Part shown: positions 52,583-61,085 of the stretch, in pieces | Position numbering within the stretch: the first letter of the stretch is position 1 | Layout: each line of letters starts with the position of its first letter | Assembly (NCBI RefSeq): GCF_900129555.1 | Contig: NZ_FQWC01000004.1 | Coordinates: forward strand, 186,001 to 250,000 | Origin: Flavobacterium defluvii | GTDB lineage: Bacteria; Bacteroidota; Bacteroidia; Flavobacteriales; Flavobacteriaceae | Length of the DNA: 64,000 bases | Direction: 5' to 3' | Notes under the pieces: generated by a model | What the model was told of the DNA's origin: nothing | The model's database searches: none | The model's input: the letters and a program-made list of their open reading frames with translations, nothing else | Program-made: the position numbers and the translations under genes

Positions 52583-53677
52583 ATGAAAATCAAAGACATT
52601 ATAACCGTACTCGAAGAAATGGCGCCTCTCGCCTATGCAGAAGATTTTGATAATGTTGGACTTTTAGTTGGAAATCCGGAAACAGAAAGCACAGGAATTT
52701 TAGTCTGCCACGACGCTCTCGAAAATGTTATTGACGAAGCAACAACAAAAAACTGCAATCTTGTAGTTTGTTTTCACCCGATTTTGTTCTCGGGAATCAA
52801 AAAGATTACAGGCAAAAATTATGTTGAGCGTGCTATTTTAAAAGCTATAAAAAATGATATTGCCATTTATGCCGTTCATACAGCATTAGATAATCATTCG
52901 CAAGGCGTGAATAAAATTTTCAGTAATGCATTAGGTTTAATAAATACCAAAATTCTGGTTCCGAAACAGCAGTTTATCCAAAAATTAGTGACTTACACCG
53001 TTCCTGATAATGCTGAAAAAGTTCGTAATGCGATGTTTGAAGCCGGAGCCGGAACAATTGGAAATTATGACAACTGTAGTTTTAATTCTGAAGGATTTTT
53101 TACTTTTAGAGGAAATGAAAAAAGCAATCCGACAATTGGAGAAAAGGGAAAACTTCATACCGGAACTGAAATAAAAATTGAAGTTATTTTTGAAAAACAC
53201 CTTCAATCCCGAGTTTTAAAAGCCCTTTTGGCGAATCATATTTATGAAGAAGTGGCTTATGAAATTTATGATTTACAAAACTCACATCAAAACATCGGTT
53301 TGGGAATGATTGGCGAACTGGAAAATGAAATGGACGAAAAAGAGTTTCTTTTATATGTACAAGATATTATGATTGCCCGTGGTATTCGCCATTCTGCTTT
53401 TTTAGGAAAAAAAATAAAAAAAGTGGCTGTTTTAGGAGGTTCAGGAAGTTTTGCCATTAAAAACGCAATAAGCGCTGGAGCCGATGCTTTTTTAACAGCC
53501 GATTTAAAATATCATCAGTTTTACGAAGCAGAAAACAAGTTACTTTTGGCCGATATTGGTCATTTTGAGAGTGAACGCTATACAAAAAACTATATTGTTG
53601 ATTATCTTCGAAAAAAAATTCTTAATTTTGCGATCATTTTATCGGAAGAAAATACAAATCCAGTTAAGTACTTATAG
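52583..53677 (+). CDS. Nif3-like dinuclear metal protein with inserted domain
   Basis: The 364-residue protein shows the Nif3/YbgI/YqfO core: MAPLAYAEDFDNVGLLVGN, VVCFHPILFSGIKKITGKNY, DIAIYAVHTALDNHSQGVN, and the C-terminal AVLGGSGSFAIKNAISAGAD and DIGHFESERYTKN. The His and Glu residues in these blocks bind two metal ions. A CutA-like insertion (about 130-230) makes it the longer bacterial YqfO form. The reaction is debated. The coiled-coil gene follows after 3 bp, a conserved pairing. Confidence 0.93.
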   Translation: MKIKDIITVLEEMAPLAYAEDFDNVGLLVGNPETESTGILVCHDALENVIDEATTKNCNLVVCFHPILFSGIKKITGKNYVERAILKAIKNDIAIYAVHTALDNHSQGVNKIFSNALGLINTKILVPKQQFIQKLVTYTVPDNAEKVRNAMFEAGAGTIGNYDNCSFNSEGFFTFRGNEKSNPTIGEKGKLHTGTEIKIEVIFEKHLQSRVLKALLANHIYEEVAYEIYDLQNSHQNIGLGMIGELENEMDEKEFLLYVQDIMIARGIRHSAFLGKKIKKVAVLGGSGSFAIKNAISAGADAFLTADLKYHQFYEAENKLLLADIGHFESERYTKNYIVDYLRKKILNFAIILSEENTNPVKYL

Positions 53678-53680
53678 AAT

Positions 53681-54460
53681 ATGACGAATACGAAAGAATT
53701 AAGTGTTGAGGACAAGTTAAGAGCAATATATGATTTACAGCTTATTGACTCTAGAATTGACGAAATCAGAAACGTTAGAGGAGAACTTCCTTTAGAGGTT
53801 GAAGATTTAGAAGATGAAGTTGCAGGTTTGAGCACTCGTTCAGAAAAACTGAAAGGTGAACTTGAAGTGATTGAGGAGCAAATCAAAGCAAAAAAAATTG
53901 CTATTGAGGAGCATAAAGAGGTTATCAAGAAATACACTAAACAACAAGAAACAGTTCGTAACAACAGAGAATTTAATTCTTTGACAAAAGAAGTTGAATT
54001 TCAGGAATTAGAAATTCAATTAGCTGAAAAGCAAATCAAAGAAATGAAAGCTTCTATTGAGCATAAAAAAGAAGTTATTTCTAACTTAAAAGAAAAACTT
54101 GATGCTAAAAGCTCTCATTTAAAACATAAAAAATCTGAATTGGATGCAATTATGGCTGAAACTCAAAAAGAAGAAATCTTCTTAACTGAGAAATCTGCTG
54201 AATATGCTGCACAAATCGAAGACAGATTATTAGCTGCTTACAACAGAATCAGAAGCAGTGTTCGTAACGGTTTAGCTGTAGTTTCTATCGAAAGAGGAGC
54301 TTCTGCAGGATCTTTCTTTACAATTCCACCACAAACTCAGGTTGAAATCGCTTCAAGAAAGAAAATCATTACTGATGAACATTCTGGAAGAATTTTAGTT
54401 GACACGCAATTAGCAGAAGAAGAAAAAGAAAAAATGGAACAATTGTTCTCAAAATTCTAA
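53681..54460 (+). CDS. Coiled-coil protein of the CT398/zf-RING_7 family lacking zinc-ribbon cysteines
   Basis: The 259-residue protein has a long helical coiled-coil hairpin (about 10-185, with EEQIKAKKIAIEEHKEVIKK and ETVRNNREFNSLTKEVEFQE). A C-terminal domain with RGASAGSFFTIPPQTQVEIA and DEHSGRILVDTQL follows. In related proteins this region is a C4 zinc ribbon with Cys-x2-Cys pairs at ACGGC and CEHCGR positions. All four ligands are replaced here (Ser, Ser, Asp and Ser), so zinc is not expected to bind. It is coupled to the Nif3-like gene (3 bp), as is typical for this family; biochemical role unknown. Confidence 0.88.
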   Translation: MTNTKELSVEDKLRAIYDLQLIDSRIDEIRNVRGELPLEVEDLEDEVAGLSTRSEKLKGELEVIEEQIKAKKIAIEEHKEVIKKYTKQQETVRNNREFNSLTKEVEFQELEIQLAEKQIKEMKASIEHKKEVISNLKEKLDAKSSHLKHKKSELDAIMAETQKEEIFLTEKSAEYAAQIEDRLLAAYNRIRSSVRNGLAVVSIERGASAGSFFTIPPQTQVEIASRKKIITDEHSGRILVDTQLAEEEKEKMEQLFSKF

Positions 54461-54465
54461 ATATC

Positions 54466-54495
54466 AAGTCCCGATTAAATCGGGACTTTTTTTTT
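54466..54495 (+). terminator. Terminator after the coiled-coil protein gene
   Basis: AAGTCCCGAT-TAA-ATCGGGACTT then a run of T, 6 bp beyond the stop codon. The TCCCGAT/ATCGGGA stem resembles the 18-bp hairpins described elsewhere. Confidence 0.9.
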
Positions 54496-54503
54496 GCGTT
54501 TAA

Positions 54504-54591
54504 TTTTGCCACAGATTAAAAAGATTATAAGGATTATTATTTCGGAGTTGAATGAATTAATCTGCGTTAATCTTTTTAATCTGTGGCAAAA
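54504..54591. repeat. Perfect 24-bp inverted repeat, GCCACAGATTAAAAAGATTA family
   Basis: Arms 54504-54527 and 54568-54591 are perfect complements (TTTTGCCACAGATTAAAAAG onward) around a 40-bp core. It resembles the GCCACGAATTCAC palindromes in beginning each arm with GCCAC but is otherwise different. Confidence 0.85.
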
Positions 54592-54649
54592 TATTTTTAA
54601 GCAAGTTTAAAATCATATTTTTACCTTTACAAGAATAAAAATTTAAGTT

Positions 54650-55510
54650 TTGAAAATTAAAAAAGGAATACGCTTTATCACATTAAAATCGGTTGGCTCA
54701 TATATAAACTTTCTTAGTTACGTTCGTCCGCAAAAAGCGATGGAACTTTCTTATGCACTTTTTAGCCAGCCCCGAATTGGCCGATTAAAAAAAGAAGATC
54801 TTCCAAAAGTATTACGAAATACAGAAACTGAAACTTTTCACCATAACGAACATCATTTTCAAACTTATATCTGGAAAGGAAACGAAACTAAAATCCTGCT
54901 GGTTCACGGCTGGGAAAGCAATGCTGCGCGCTGGAAAAAAACTTTACCTCATCTTCAAAAATCCGGAAGCACTATTATTGCTATTGATGCTCCTGCCCAC
55001 GGACAAAGCAGCGGAAAGGAATTTAATGTTCCGCTTTATGCCGAATTTATAAATAAAGCTGTCGAAAAATATCAGCCCGAAATTATTATTGGGCATTCTA
55101 TTGGCGGTGCAGCCTGTGTTTATCATCAATATTTATTTCCAAATACGAGTATAAACAAGATGGTAATTCTTGGCGCTCCTTCAGACTTAAAAACTTTGAT
55201 CGACAATTACATTTCAATGTTGAGCCTGAACACCAAAATGCTGCCTCTTTTAGAAAGTAAATTTATAAATCGTTTCAATTTTAAACTCGAAGATTTTTCA
55301 GGACAAAAATTTGCGTCAGAATTTACAATTCCCGGTTTTATTGCTCACGATACTTCTGATAAAATAGTTGCTTTTGAAGAAGGAAAAAAATTAGCCAGCA
55401 ATTGGAAAAACAGTCAATTTATCGAAACCAGTGGTTTAGGTCACGGAATGCACGATGACGAATTGTATGATAAAGTGATTGAGTTTCTTTTTTCTGAAGG
55501 TTCAAAGTAA
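54650..55510 (+). CDS. Alpha/beta hydrolase
   Basis: The frame starts at TTG 54650 and gives 286 residues. It has the oxyanion region LLVHGWESNAARWKK, the GxSxG-type nucleophile elbow IIGHSIGGAACVYHQY, the acid region GFIAHDTSDKIVAFEEG and the catalytic His in TSGLGHGMHDDE. It is cytoplasmic with no signal peptide. Substrate unknown; esterase or lipase-like activity is inferred from fold. It stands alone between a palindrome and the monooxygenase-fold gene. Confidence 0.9.
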   Translation: MKIKKGIRFITLKSVGSYINFLSYVRPQKAMELSYALFSQPRIGRLKKEDLPKVLRNTETETFHHNEHHFQTYIWKGNETKILLVHGWESNAARWKKTLPHLQKSGSTIIAIDAPAHGQSSGKEFNVPLYAEFINKAVEKYQPEIIIGHSIGGAACVYHQYLFPNTSINKMVILGAPSDLKTLIDNYISMLSLNTKMLPLLESKFINRFNFKLEDFSGQKFASEFTIPGFIAHDTSDKIVAFEEGKKLASNWKNSQFIETSGLGHGMHDDELYDKVIEFLFSEGSK

Positions 55511-55577
55511 CAGAGGTTCAAAGTTACTGAGCCGCTAAGGTTCTGAGTTTTTTTTTCAATCTAAAATCTACAATTAA

Positions 55578-55922
55578 ATGATAGCAGTAATTTTTGAAGT
55601 TATACCCAACGAAGGAAAAAAAGATGAATATCTGGATATTGCGGCGAGTCTGCGTCCTGAATTGAATAATATTGATGGTTTTATTTCTATAGAAAGATTT
55701 CAAAGTCTTAATGATCCCGGAAAAATTTTGTCTTTATCTTTTTGGAGAGACGAAGAAAGCATTCAGCAATGGCGAAATCTCGAAATGCACCGTCATGCAC
55801 AGACAAAGGGCCGAAATGAGATTTTTAAAGATTATCATTTACGAATTGCTTCTGTAGTTCGCGACTACGGAATGTTTAAAAGAAAAGAAACTCCGGACGA
55901 TAGTTCGATTTTTCATTCTTAA
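55578..55922 (+). CDS. Antibiotic biosynthesis monooxygenase (ABM) fold protein
   Basis: The 114-residue protein has the ferredoxin-like ABM pattern: MIAVIFEVIPNEGKKDEYLD, LNNIDGFISIERFQSLND, ILSLSFWRDEESIQQWRNLE and MHRHAQTKGRNEIFKDYHLR. Many family members are stress-related heme or quinol-active enzymes, but no specific reaction can be assigned. Length fits. It is 67 bp after the hydrolase gene and 85 bp before rluF. Confidence 0.88.
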   Translation: MIAVIFEVIPNEGKKDEYLDIAASLRPELNNIDGFISIERFQSLNDPGKILSLSFWRDEESIQQWRNLEMHRHAQTKGRNEIFKDYHLRIASVVRDYGMFKRKETPDDSSIFHS

Positions 55923-55996
55923 GCGGCTAAGATTCTAAGAGACTAAGATTCTAAGAATCTAAAATTTTAATAATCTAAAAAGTCTAAATTTTAGCT
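55922..55996. repeat. Short tandem TCTAAGATTCTAAG-type repeat
   Basis: The gap before rluF contains repeated CTAAGATTCTAAGA phrases and ATCTAAAA blocks with partial self-complementarity. Similar sequence, TTTTAGATATTGATTTTAGA with TCTAAAGTCTAAAA, fills 34340-34409 upstream of the TPR stop. These look like degenerate members of one extragenic family. Confidence 0.45.
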
Positions 55997-56007
55997 ACTT
56001 TTGCAGT

Positions 56008-56829
56008 ATGGAAGAAAATCTTAAACGTCTTAATAAATTTATTTCAGAAACGGGCTATTGTTCTCGTCGCGAAGCTGATAAATTAATTGAAGAAGGACGC
56101 GTAACAATAAACGGTATTGTGCCGGAAATGGGAACCAAAGTTTCGCCGGATGATGAAGTACGCGTAGACGGAAAATTAATCGTAGAAAAACACGAAAAAA
56201 TGATTTATCTGGCTTTCAATAAACCTGTTGGAATTGAATGTACGACAAATCTTGAAGTAAAAAATAATATTGTTGATTATATCAATTACCCAAAACGCAT
56301 TTTCCCGATCGGAAGGCTGGATAAAGCGAGTGAAGGTTTGATTTTTATGACGAATGACGGCGATATTGTAAACAAAATTTTACGTGCCAGAAATAATCAC
56401 GAAAAAGAATATACCGTTACGGTAAATAAACCCATCACAGAACGTTTTATACAAAGAATGGGAAATGGCGTTCCGATTTTGGATACGGTTACTAAAAAAT
56501 GTAAAGTTGAACAAATCAGCAAATACACCTTCAAAATTATTTTAACGCAGGGATTAAACCGTCAGATTCGAAGAATGTCTGAATATCTGGGTTATGAAGT
56601 TACTGCTCTTAAACGTATTAGAATTATAAATATTTCTTTGGATGTTCCTGTCGGTCGTTATCGTGATTTAACAGATGCCGAAATCAAAGAATTAAATAAA
56701 TTAATTGAACCTTCAAGCAAAACTGAAGAAGCTAGTCTGCCTAAAGCTGAAAGCACACCTCCAAATCGAAGAAGGACGTTTATTTCTAAAAATGATCCTC
56801 GATTTAGAAAAAGAGGAGATAATAAATAG
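56008..56829 (+). CDS. rluF: 23S rRNA pseudouridine synthase RluF-like
   Basis: The 273-residue protein has an N-terminal S4 RNA-binding domain (1-65, [20 protein letters not shown]). The RsuA/RluF catalytic domain follows with [20 protein letters not shown] (catalytic Asp) and [20 protein letters not shown]. The [18 protein letters not shown] insert is characteristic of RluF. It isomerises a uridine in 23S rRNA (position 2604 in E. coli). The C-terminal 40 residues are polar and family-specific. A strong terminator follows. Confidence 0.92.
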   Translation: MEENLKRLNKFISETGYCSRREADKLIEEGRVTINGIVPEMGTKVSPDDEVRVDGKLIVEKHEKMIYLAFNKPVGIECTTNLEVKNNIVDYINYPKRIFPIGRLDKASEGLIFMTNDGDIVNKILRARNNHEKEYTVTVNKPITERFIQRMGNGVPILDTVTKKCKVEQISKYTFKIILTQGLNRQIRRMSEYLGYEVTALKRIRIINISLDVPVGRYRDLTDAEIKELNKLIEPSSKTEEASLPKAESTPPNRRRTFISKNDPRFRKRGDNK

Positions 56830-56830
56830 G

Positions 56831-56858
56831 AAAATCCCATTCATACGAATGGGATTTT
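56831..56858. terminator. Bidirectional terminator after rluF
   Basis: AAAATCCCATTC-ATAC-GAATGGGATTTT is a perfect 12-bp stem with an A/T flank, between rluF and the convergent DUF4153-like gene. Confidence 0.9.
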
Positions 56859-56861
56859 TTA

Positions 56862-58253
56862 TTATTTCTTTTCTTTATCCAAAAACTCATAATATAAAGC
56901 TTTTGACAAAAAGCCTGAGTTTTGATAATTCGAAATCAATTCTTCTCTTACGGCTTCTGCATATTTTCCATCTAGCTTATTTTGTTTAAAATATTCACGG
57001 CGAACATCGTCATTAAAATTTAAACCGCTCAAAAATACTGGGTCTACGCCCTTGTTGGCAGAAATATTGTAATTAGTAATTAGATTTCCCCAATTTACAT
57101 AACTGCATAAAAGAATTGTTCCATAGAAATACCACACCATTTGGTTAAAAAGATAAGCGTTGGTTTTCTGTTTTAGGATTTTTTGAAATGAAACTATCAA
57201 TCCAATAGTAGCTAAAATTAAAAAAGCATAAACTCCAAGTCGTTTATATGTTAAACCATAAAAAGAAACGTATTCTGAGTTTTTAACCATAGCACTTATA
57301 ATTAAAACCACATTTAAAGCAAGCCACACTTTTGCCAGATTTTTTAATGCTTTGGCCTTTTCATCAAAATTAAATCCGCCTTTAAAGTAAAATAAGATTA
57401 CGCCAACTGCCATTAATATTGAAAATATAACTGCATTAACACGTTCGTGAGTATCGGCGCTTAAATTTGTTTTTTCGACAACTTCAAAAAACTGTTCGTA
57501 ATTATATGTTCCGATAAAAATTAAAAGCATAATATTTAGCATAAACAATGTGATTTCGCCGCTCTTTCTTTCAAAATCAAGATCAAGAAATGAAAATGTA
57601 CTTTGATTTTTTACTTCAGAAACATTAGTGAACTCATTATTTAATTTAGAATTGTATTGATAGCAGACATCCGGGACCCAGTAATTCCAAAAGCTAAATG
57701 AAATATAAAATCCCAAAATACACATAGCAATTAATTGTGGCAGATTGATATCTAATGTATAATCTGTGAATAGTGATGAGAAATGATTACTCCCAAAAGA
57801 ATAAACGATAAAAAACAAGCCGAGAAACATTACCGGAATGACAACAAATGCTACAAGTTTTTTGGCGAAATCGTTATGTATTTTTCTTTCCGGAAGCCAT
57901 TGACTGAAAATGAAAACACGACCTAATGTAGTGATTCCGTTTAAAAATATTAATGGAAATATCTGTACGATTTTGAGTTCTTCATTCTGAGTTTTAAATT
58001 GTAAAAATAAGATTGACAATGCCAAAGCAAAAAACGAGGCAGCATCTCCATACCATGCAAAAGCGAAACAAGATAATATAGAGGTCATTACTAAAACTAA
58101 ATGAGATCTATTAACGAACTTTTCCTGAAAGAAATAACTAATTAAAAGAGTAAGAATTACTCCAAAAATAGAAATGTTGATTCCAACAGATTCATTGTAA
58201 AAAAGCAGTATAAAAACCGCTGTACAAGCTAAAATAATTTGATGTTTTTTCAT
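56862..58253 (-). CDS. Polytopic membrane protein, DUF4153/DUF4173-like
   Basis: From ATG 58253 the protein is 463 residues; 11 extra residues from 58286 precede the first helix and are less likely. There are about 11 predicted membrane segments (for example IILACTAVFILLFYNESVGI and ICILGFYISFSFWNYWVP). A soluble C-terminal tail ends AVREELISNYQNSGFLSKAL, YYEFLDKEKK. It resembles DUF4153/DUF4173 proteins of Bacteroidota; function unknown. It is 59 bp after the small winged-helix gene. Confidence 0.72.
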   Translation of the reverse strand: MKKHQIILACTAVFILLFYNESVGINISIFGVILTLLISYFFQEKFVNRSHLVLVMTSILSCFAFAWYGDAASFFALALSILFLQFKTQNEELKIVQIFPLIFLNGITTLGRVFIFSQWLPERKIHNDFAKKLVAFVVIPVMFLGLFFIVYSFGSNHFSSLFTDYTLDINLPQLIAMCILGFYISFSFWNYWVPDVCYQYNSKLNNEFTNVSEVKNQSTFSFLDLDFERKSGEITLFMLNIMLLIFIGTYNYEQFFEVVEKTNLSADTHERVNAVIFSILMAVGVILFYFKGGFNFDEKAKALKNLAKVWLALNVVLIISAMVKNSEYVSFYGLTYKRLGVYAFLILATIGLIVSFQKILKQKTNAYLFNQMVWYFYGTILLCSYVNWGNLITNYNISANKGVDPVFLSGLNFNDDVRREYFKQNKLDGKYAEAVREELISNYQNSGFLSKALYYEFLDKEKK

Positions 58254-58312
58254 GATTTTAGTTTTTAAAAGTACTTTGTAATTCAAAGTTTTTAGGTAAA
58301 AAATTTTAGATT

Positions 58313-58603
58313 CTAAGATTTCATTAATTTTTCGAGGTAAGAAAGGTGCTCTTTAAACGCCGCGCGGCCAAGCGGTGTTACCTGATAAGATGTTTTAGGC
58401 TTTTTACCCACAAATTCTTTCTTAATCTCAATATATTCAGATTTCTCCAATGCAGAGGAATGACTCGCTAAATTACCATCGGTGATATTCAAAAGCGTTT
58501 TCATCTCGGTAAAATCTACCCAGTCGTTAACCATCAGAACGGACATAATACCCAGTCTGACACGGCTTTCAAAATCTTTATTTAGTTTATCGATAATTCC
58601 CAT
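58313..58603 (-). CDS. Small winged-helix transcriptional regulator
   Basis: The 96-residue protein is a one-domain winged helix of the HTH_34 type: DFESRVRLGIMSVLMVNDWV, DFTEMKTLLNITDGNLASHS, SALEKSEYIEIKKEFVGKKP and TSYQVTPLGRAAFKEHLSYL. The wing and recognition helix are complete. It is 4 bp downstream of the membrane-protein gene and precedes the DUF4153-like gene, so it may regulate this three-gene unit. Ligand unknown. Confidence 0.88.
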   Translation of the reverse strand: MGIIDKLNKDFESRVRLGIMSVLMVNDWVDFTEMKTLLNITDGNLASHSSALEKSEYIEIKKEFVGKKPKTSYQVTPLGRAAFKEHLSYLEKLMKS

Positions 58604-58607
58604 TGGG

Positions 58608-59222
58608 TTATTTGTATTTTTTGAACATCACTAATCCATAAACGATATGCAAGATACCAAATCCTATAATCCAAAAGATTAAACCATATCCAATGTAGAA
58701 AAGAGAAATACATCCTAACAAAAGTTCAGAAAAACCTAGATATTTTATATCTGAAAATGTATATTTTTCAGCATTTATTACTGCAAGTCCGTAAAATATT
58801 AAAGTTGAAGGTGCGATTAAACCATAATATCCATGATACATTAATGCCAGGCAAAATATCCCGCCTGCTGCAAGCGGCACTGCCAAGTTAAACAGCATAT
58901 TTTTTGTTGCCGAAGTCCAAATTGGTAAATTATATTTTCGACTTTTTCTAACCGTAAAAAAAGTTCCAAATGCAAATGCGCAAATTAAAATTACAACTCC
59001 AATCCAAAATAATTCTGAAACCAAGCTGCCTTTTAATAGCAGATGTTCATCAGTAAAATATTCGATTCCATTTACTTTAAAAAGCTGATAAACATACAAT
59101 CCGCCTATTAATGCCGAAAGTCCAGCGAAAACGCCCGAAAGGCCGCTTAACGATATAAATCTTGAAGAACGCTCCATCATGGAACGAATATGTGCTAAAT
59201 CTTCTTGGTGCTTTTGATTCAT
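58608..59222 (-). CDS. Membrane protein of the regulator-DUF4153 unit
   Basis: I choose ATG 59222 (204 residues) because the promoter at 59272-59243 would start transcription near 59236, downstream of the longer frame's start at 59240. The protein has a short cytoplasmic helix (HQEDLAHIRSMMERSSRFIS) and six predicted membrane segments. This helix-plus-membrane layout beside a small winged-helix gene recurs in flavobacteria; no function is known. It is the first gene of the unit. Confidence 0.8.
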   Translation of the reverse strand: MNQKHQEDLAHIRSMMERSSRFISLSGLSGVFAGLSALIGGLYVYQLFKVNGIEYFTDEHLLLKGSLVSELFWIGVVILICAFAFGTFFTVRKSRKYNLPIWTSATKNMLFNLAVPLAAGGIFCLALMYHGYYGLIAPSTLIFYGLAVINAEKYTFSDIKYLGFSELLLGCISLFYIGYGLIFWIIGFGILHIVYGLVMFKKYK

Positions 59223-59242
59223 AATTAAAGTGCTTTGCACTA

Positions 59243-59272
59243 CAAAGTTAGTATTTATTTTGAATTGACAAA
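59243..59272 (-). promoter_or_regulatory. Promoter of the membrane protein-regulator unit
   Basis: On the minus strand TTTG (59272-59269), 18 bp, then TAACTTTG (59250-59243) match both consensus elements. It decides the start of the gene ending at 58608. Confidence 0.7.
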
Positions 59273-59335
59273 TAAAAATTGAGTTTTTATTTTATAGAAG
59301 TAATTAATGAATTGCGTTCATAGGAATGAAATATA

Positions 59336-59700
59336 TAATCCCTACGGGATTTTTTTACTGGAGACATCAATATTATGCTACCAATATTTAACTCCTAATG
59401 GAGTACTCCCTCAAAGATTAATATCAAATGTAGATGATTCTCATACGTTTTATCTACCGATATTTAACTCCTAACGGAGTATTTCCCAAAAATTAAATAT
59501 TGATTATTCTCATACGTTTTATCTACCAATATATAACTCCTAACGGAGTATTTTACAAAGATTATATTAAATACTAATTATTGTTATTCATTTTTTCGAT
59601 CCACATATATTTACAGTTCACAGCGAATTATCTCGGAGAGATTAAATATCGGTAGCAAGAATCATTTACAACGGATTTTTGTCCCGTAGGGACTACACAT
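59336..59700. repeat. Mosaic palindromic element with CCCTACGGGA/GTCCCGTAGGGAC termini (copy 2)
   Basis: The left end holds ATCCC-TAC-GGGAT (59338-59350). The right end, GTCCCGTAGGGACTACACAT (59681-59700), is the exact complement of 8798-8817. Inside are three near-repeats of about 70-76 bp, each with CTACC(G/A)ATAT and ACTCCTAA(C/T)GGAGT (59391-59404, 59467-59480, 59536-59549), two of them preceded by ATTCTCATACGTTTTATCTACC. A reverse unit ATCTCGGAGAGATTAAATAT lies at 59630-59649. Together with 59701-59940 this accounts for the 700-bp gene-free stretch. Confidence 0.8.
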
Positions 59701-59775
59701 TTAATTGATCTTGAAATTATGCCTACAAGGTTTTGGAAACCTTGCAGAAACGGGATTTGATTTTACCTTACAGTT

Positions 59776-59888
59776 GCGTGAGGGATAGGAGCTGGCTACC
59801 GAAGTAGCGCGGATAGCCCGACACCGACCTGTTGAGAGGGCGTATAAGCGTAAAATATGTTTGCCCTCTCAACGGGTCGGGGTCACGC
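59776..59888 (-). ncRNA. Structured intergenic element, possible RNA or dispersed repeat
   Basis: GCGTGA (59776-59781) pairs with TCACGC (59883-59888) as an outer stem. Inside, CCGACCTGTTGAGAGGGC (59824-59841) pairs with GCCCTCTCAACGGGTCGG (59863-59880) over 18 bp with one T/G position. GGCTACC and GGATAGCC-type segments at 59794-59818 could form a further arm. The sequence is clearly more GC-rich than its surroundings. I recall similar sequences in flavobacterial intergenic regions but cannot verify copy number. Strand is uncertain, and it may be DNA-level repeat rather than RNA. Confidence 0.4.
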
Positions 59889-59905
59889 CCAAAGTATAAA
59901 AACGG

Positions 59906-59934
59906 AAAAGCTCATTCTGAACGAACAGGCTTTT
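59906..59934 (-). terminator. Weak terminator after corA
   Basis: AAAAGC at 59906 and GCTTTT before 59934 pair around an inner TTC/GAA step, just beyond the corA stop on the minus strand. The stem is short. Confidence 0.4.
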
Positions 59935-59940
59935 TAATGT

Positions 59941-60867
59941 TTAGAACCATCTTCTGCGTTTGAATAAAAATACGCCGAAAGAGGATAGAATAATTGAAAT
60001 TAAAAGCAGAATCCAGATTCCATATTTGCTTTCTTCTAAACCGTTTGGGACGTTCATTCCGTACAAACTGGCAATTAGGGTTGGAATCATCAAAATGATT
60101 GAAATTGATGTCATTTGCTTCATGATGTTATTCATGTTGTTTGAAATTACCGAAGCGTAAGCATCCATCATTCCGGTTAAGATGTTGTTGTAGATATTGG
60201 CTGTGTCCTGCGCCTGATTTAATTCGATTTCGACATCTTCCAGTAATTCCGGATCATAACTGGCTTTGTGTGCTTTTAGATTTTTGATTCTTTGAAACAA
60301 AACGTCATTTGCTTTTAGCGACGTGATGAAAAACACAAAACATTTTTCGATTTGAAGCAGTGCCTGTAATTCTTCGTTTTTGATGGATTTCTCTAAATTA
60401 TCTTCTGCTAGTTTTATTTTCTGGTTGATTTGTTTCAGGTATTTCAAATACCATACGCTTGATGATAGAAGCAATCTTAAAACTAAATTGAAATTGTCTT
60501 CTATCTCGATGTTTTTGCGCTGTGAATAAGCCACAAAATCTTTTATGATTTCTGTTTTATAAAAACTGATTGTAACGCAGATATCGTCTTTAAAAATGAT
60601 CCCGAGCGGAACGGTATGAAATGGAATTTTGACATCGCCGCTTTTAATGGGAATACGCATGATAATCAAAGTCCAGCCGTCTTCGATTTCGATACGAGGT
60701 CTTTCGTCGATATCCTCGATATCATTGTAGAAAGCTTCGGGAACCTGAAGTTCTTCTAATAAATAATTTTTATCTGATTCTGTTGGAGATTCGATGTGAA
60801 TCCAGCAATTTGAAGTCCATTTTGGGATTTCTACTAATCCGTTGTTGTTTGTGTAAAAGGCTTTCAT
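59941..60867 (-). CDS. corA: CorA-family magnesium/cobalt transporter
   Basis: The 308-residue protein has a cytoplasmic alpha/beta domain (EEDLQVPEAFYNDIEDIDER-like region at 35-55 and IPFHTVPLGIIFKDD), long helices (about 140-245) and two C-terminal membrane helices joined by the selectivity motif YGMNVP (GMN). The last residues KRRRWF are typical. It forms a pentameric channel for Mg2+ (or Co2+/Ni2+). It is monocistronic, upstream of the structured repeat. Confidence 0.95.
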   Translation of the reverse strand: MKAFYTNNNGLVEIPKWTSNCWIHIESPTESDKNYLLEELQVPEAFYNDIEDIDERPRIEIEDGWTLIIMRIPIKSGDVKIPFHTVPLGIIFKDDICVTISFYKTEIIKDFVAYSQRKNIEIEDNFNLVLRLLLSSSVWYLKYLKQINQKIKLAEDNLEKSIKNEELQALLQIEKCFVFFITSLKANDVLFQRIKNLKAHKASYDPELLEDVEIELNQAQDTANIYNNILTGMMDAYASVISNNMNNIMKQMTSISIILMIPTLIASLYGMNVPNGLEESKYGIWILLLISIILSSFGVFLFKRRRWF

Positions 60868-61039
60868 TTCAAAATACAGGTTTTTAGCGCAGCATTTTGA
60901 AATTTCAAAAGCTGCTTAATTTAATACTAACGAATAATAATAATCGTCCATTTGGAGAAGTGTTTTTTTAAGTGGTGCAAAAGTATCCTTTATTTTTAAG
61001 AACCGAAACTTTAAACTATTAATTATATATTAAAAACAC

Positions 61040-61065
61040 AAAACCCGTTCGTTTGAACGGGTTTT
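61040..61065 (-). terminator. Terminator of folD
   Basis: AAAACCCGTTC-GTTT-GAACGGGTTTT is a perfect 11-bp stem, followed on the minus strand by a T-rich stretch, 20 bp after the folD stop. Confidence 0.85.
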
Positions 61066-61085
61066 GAATATTATTCAGGAAGAAA

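Noticed and set aside
59391..59549. Spaced short repeats that might suggest a CRISPR array
   Set aside because: Only three units, each a perfect hairpin with unequal spacing, partly repeated spacers and no cas genes nearby.
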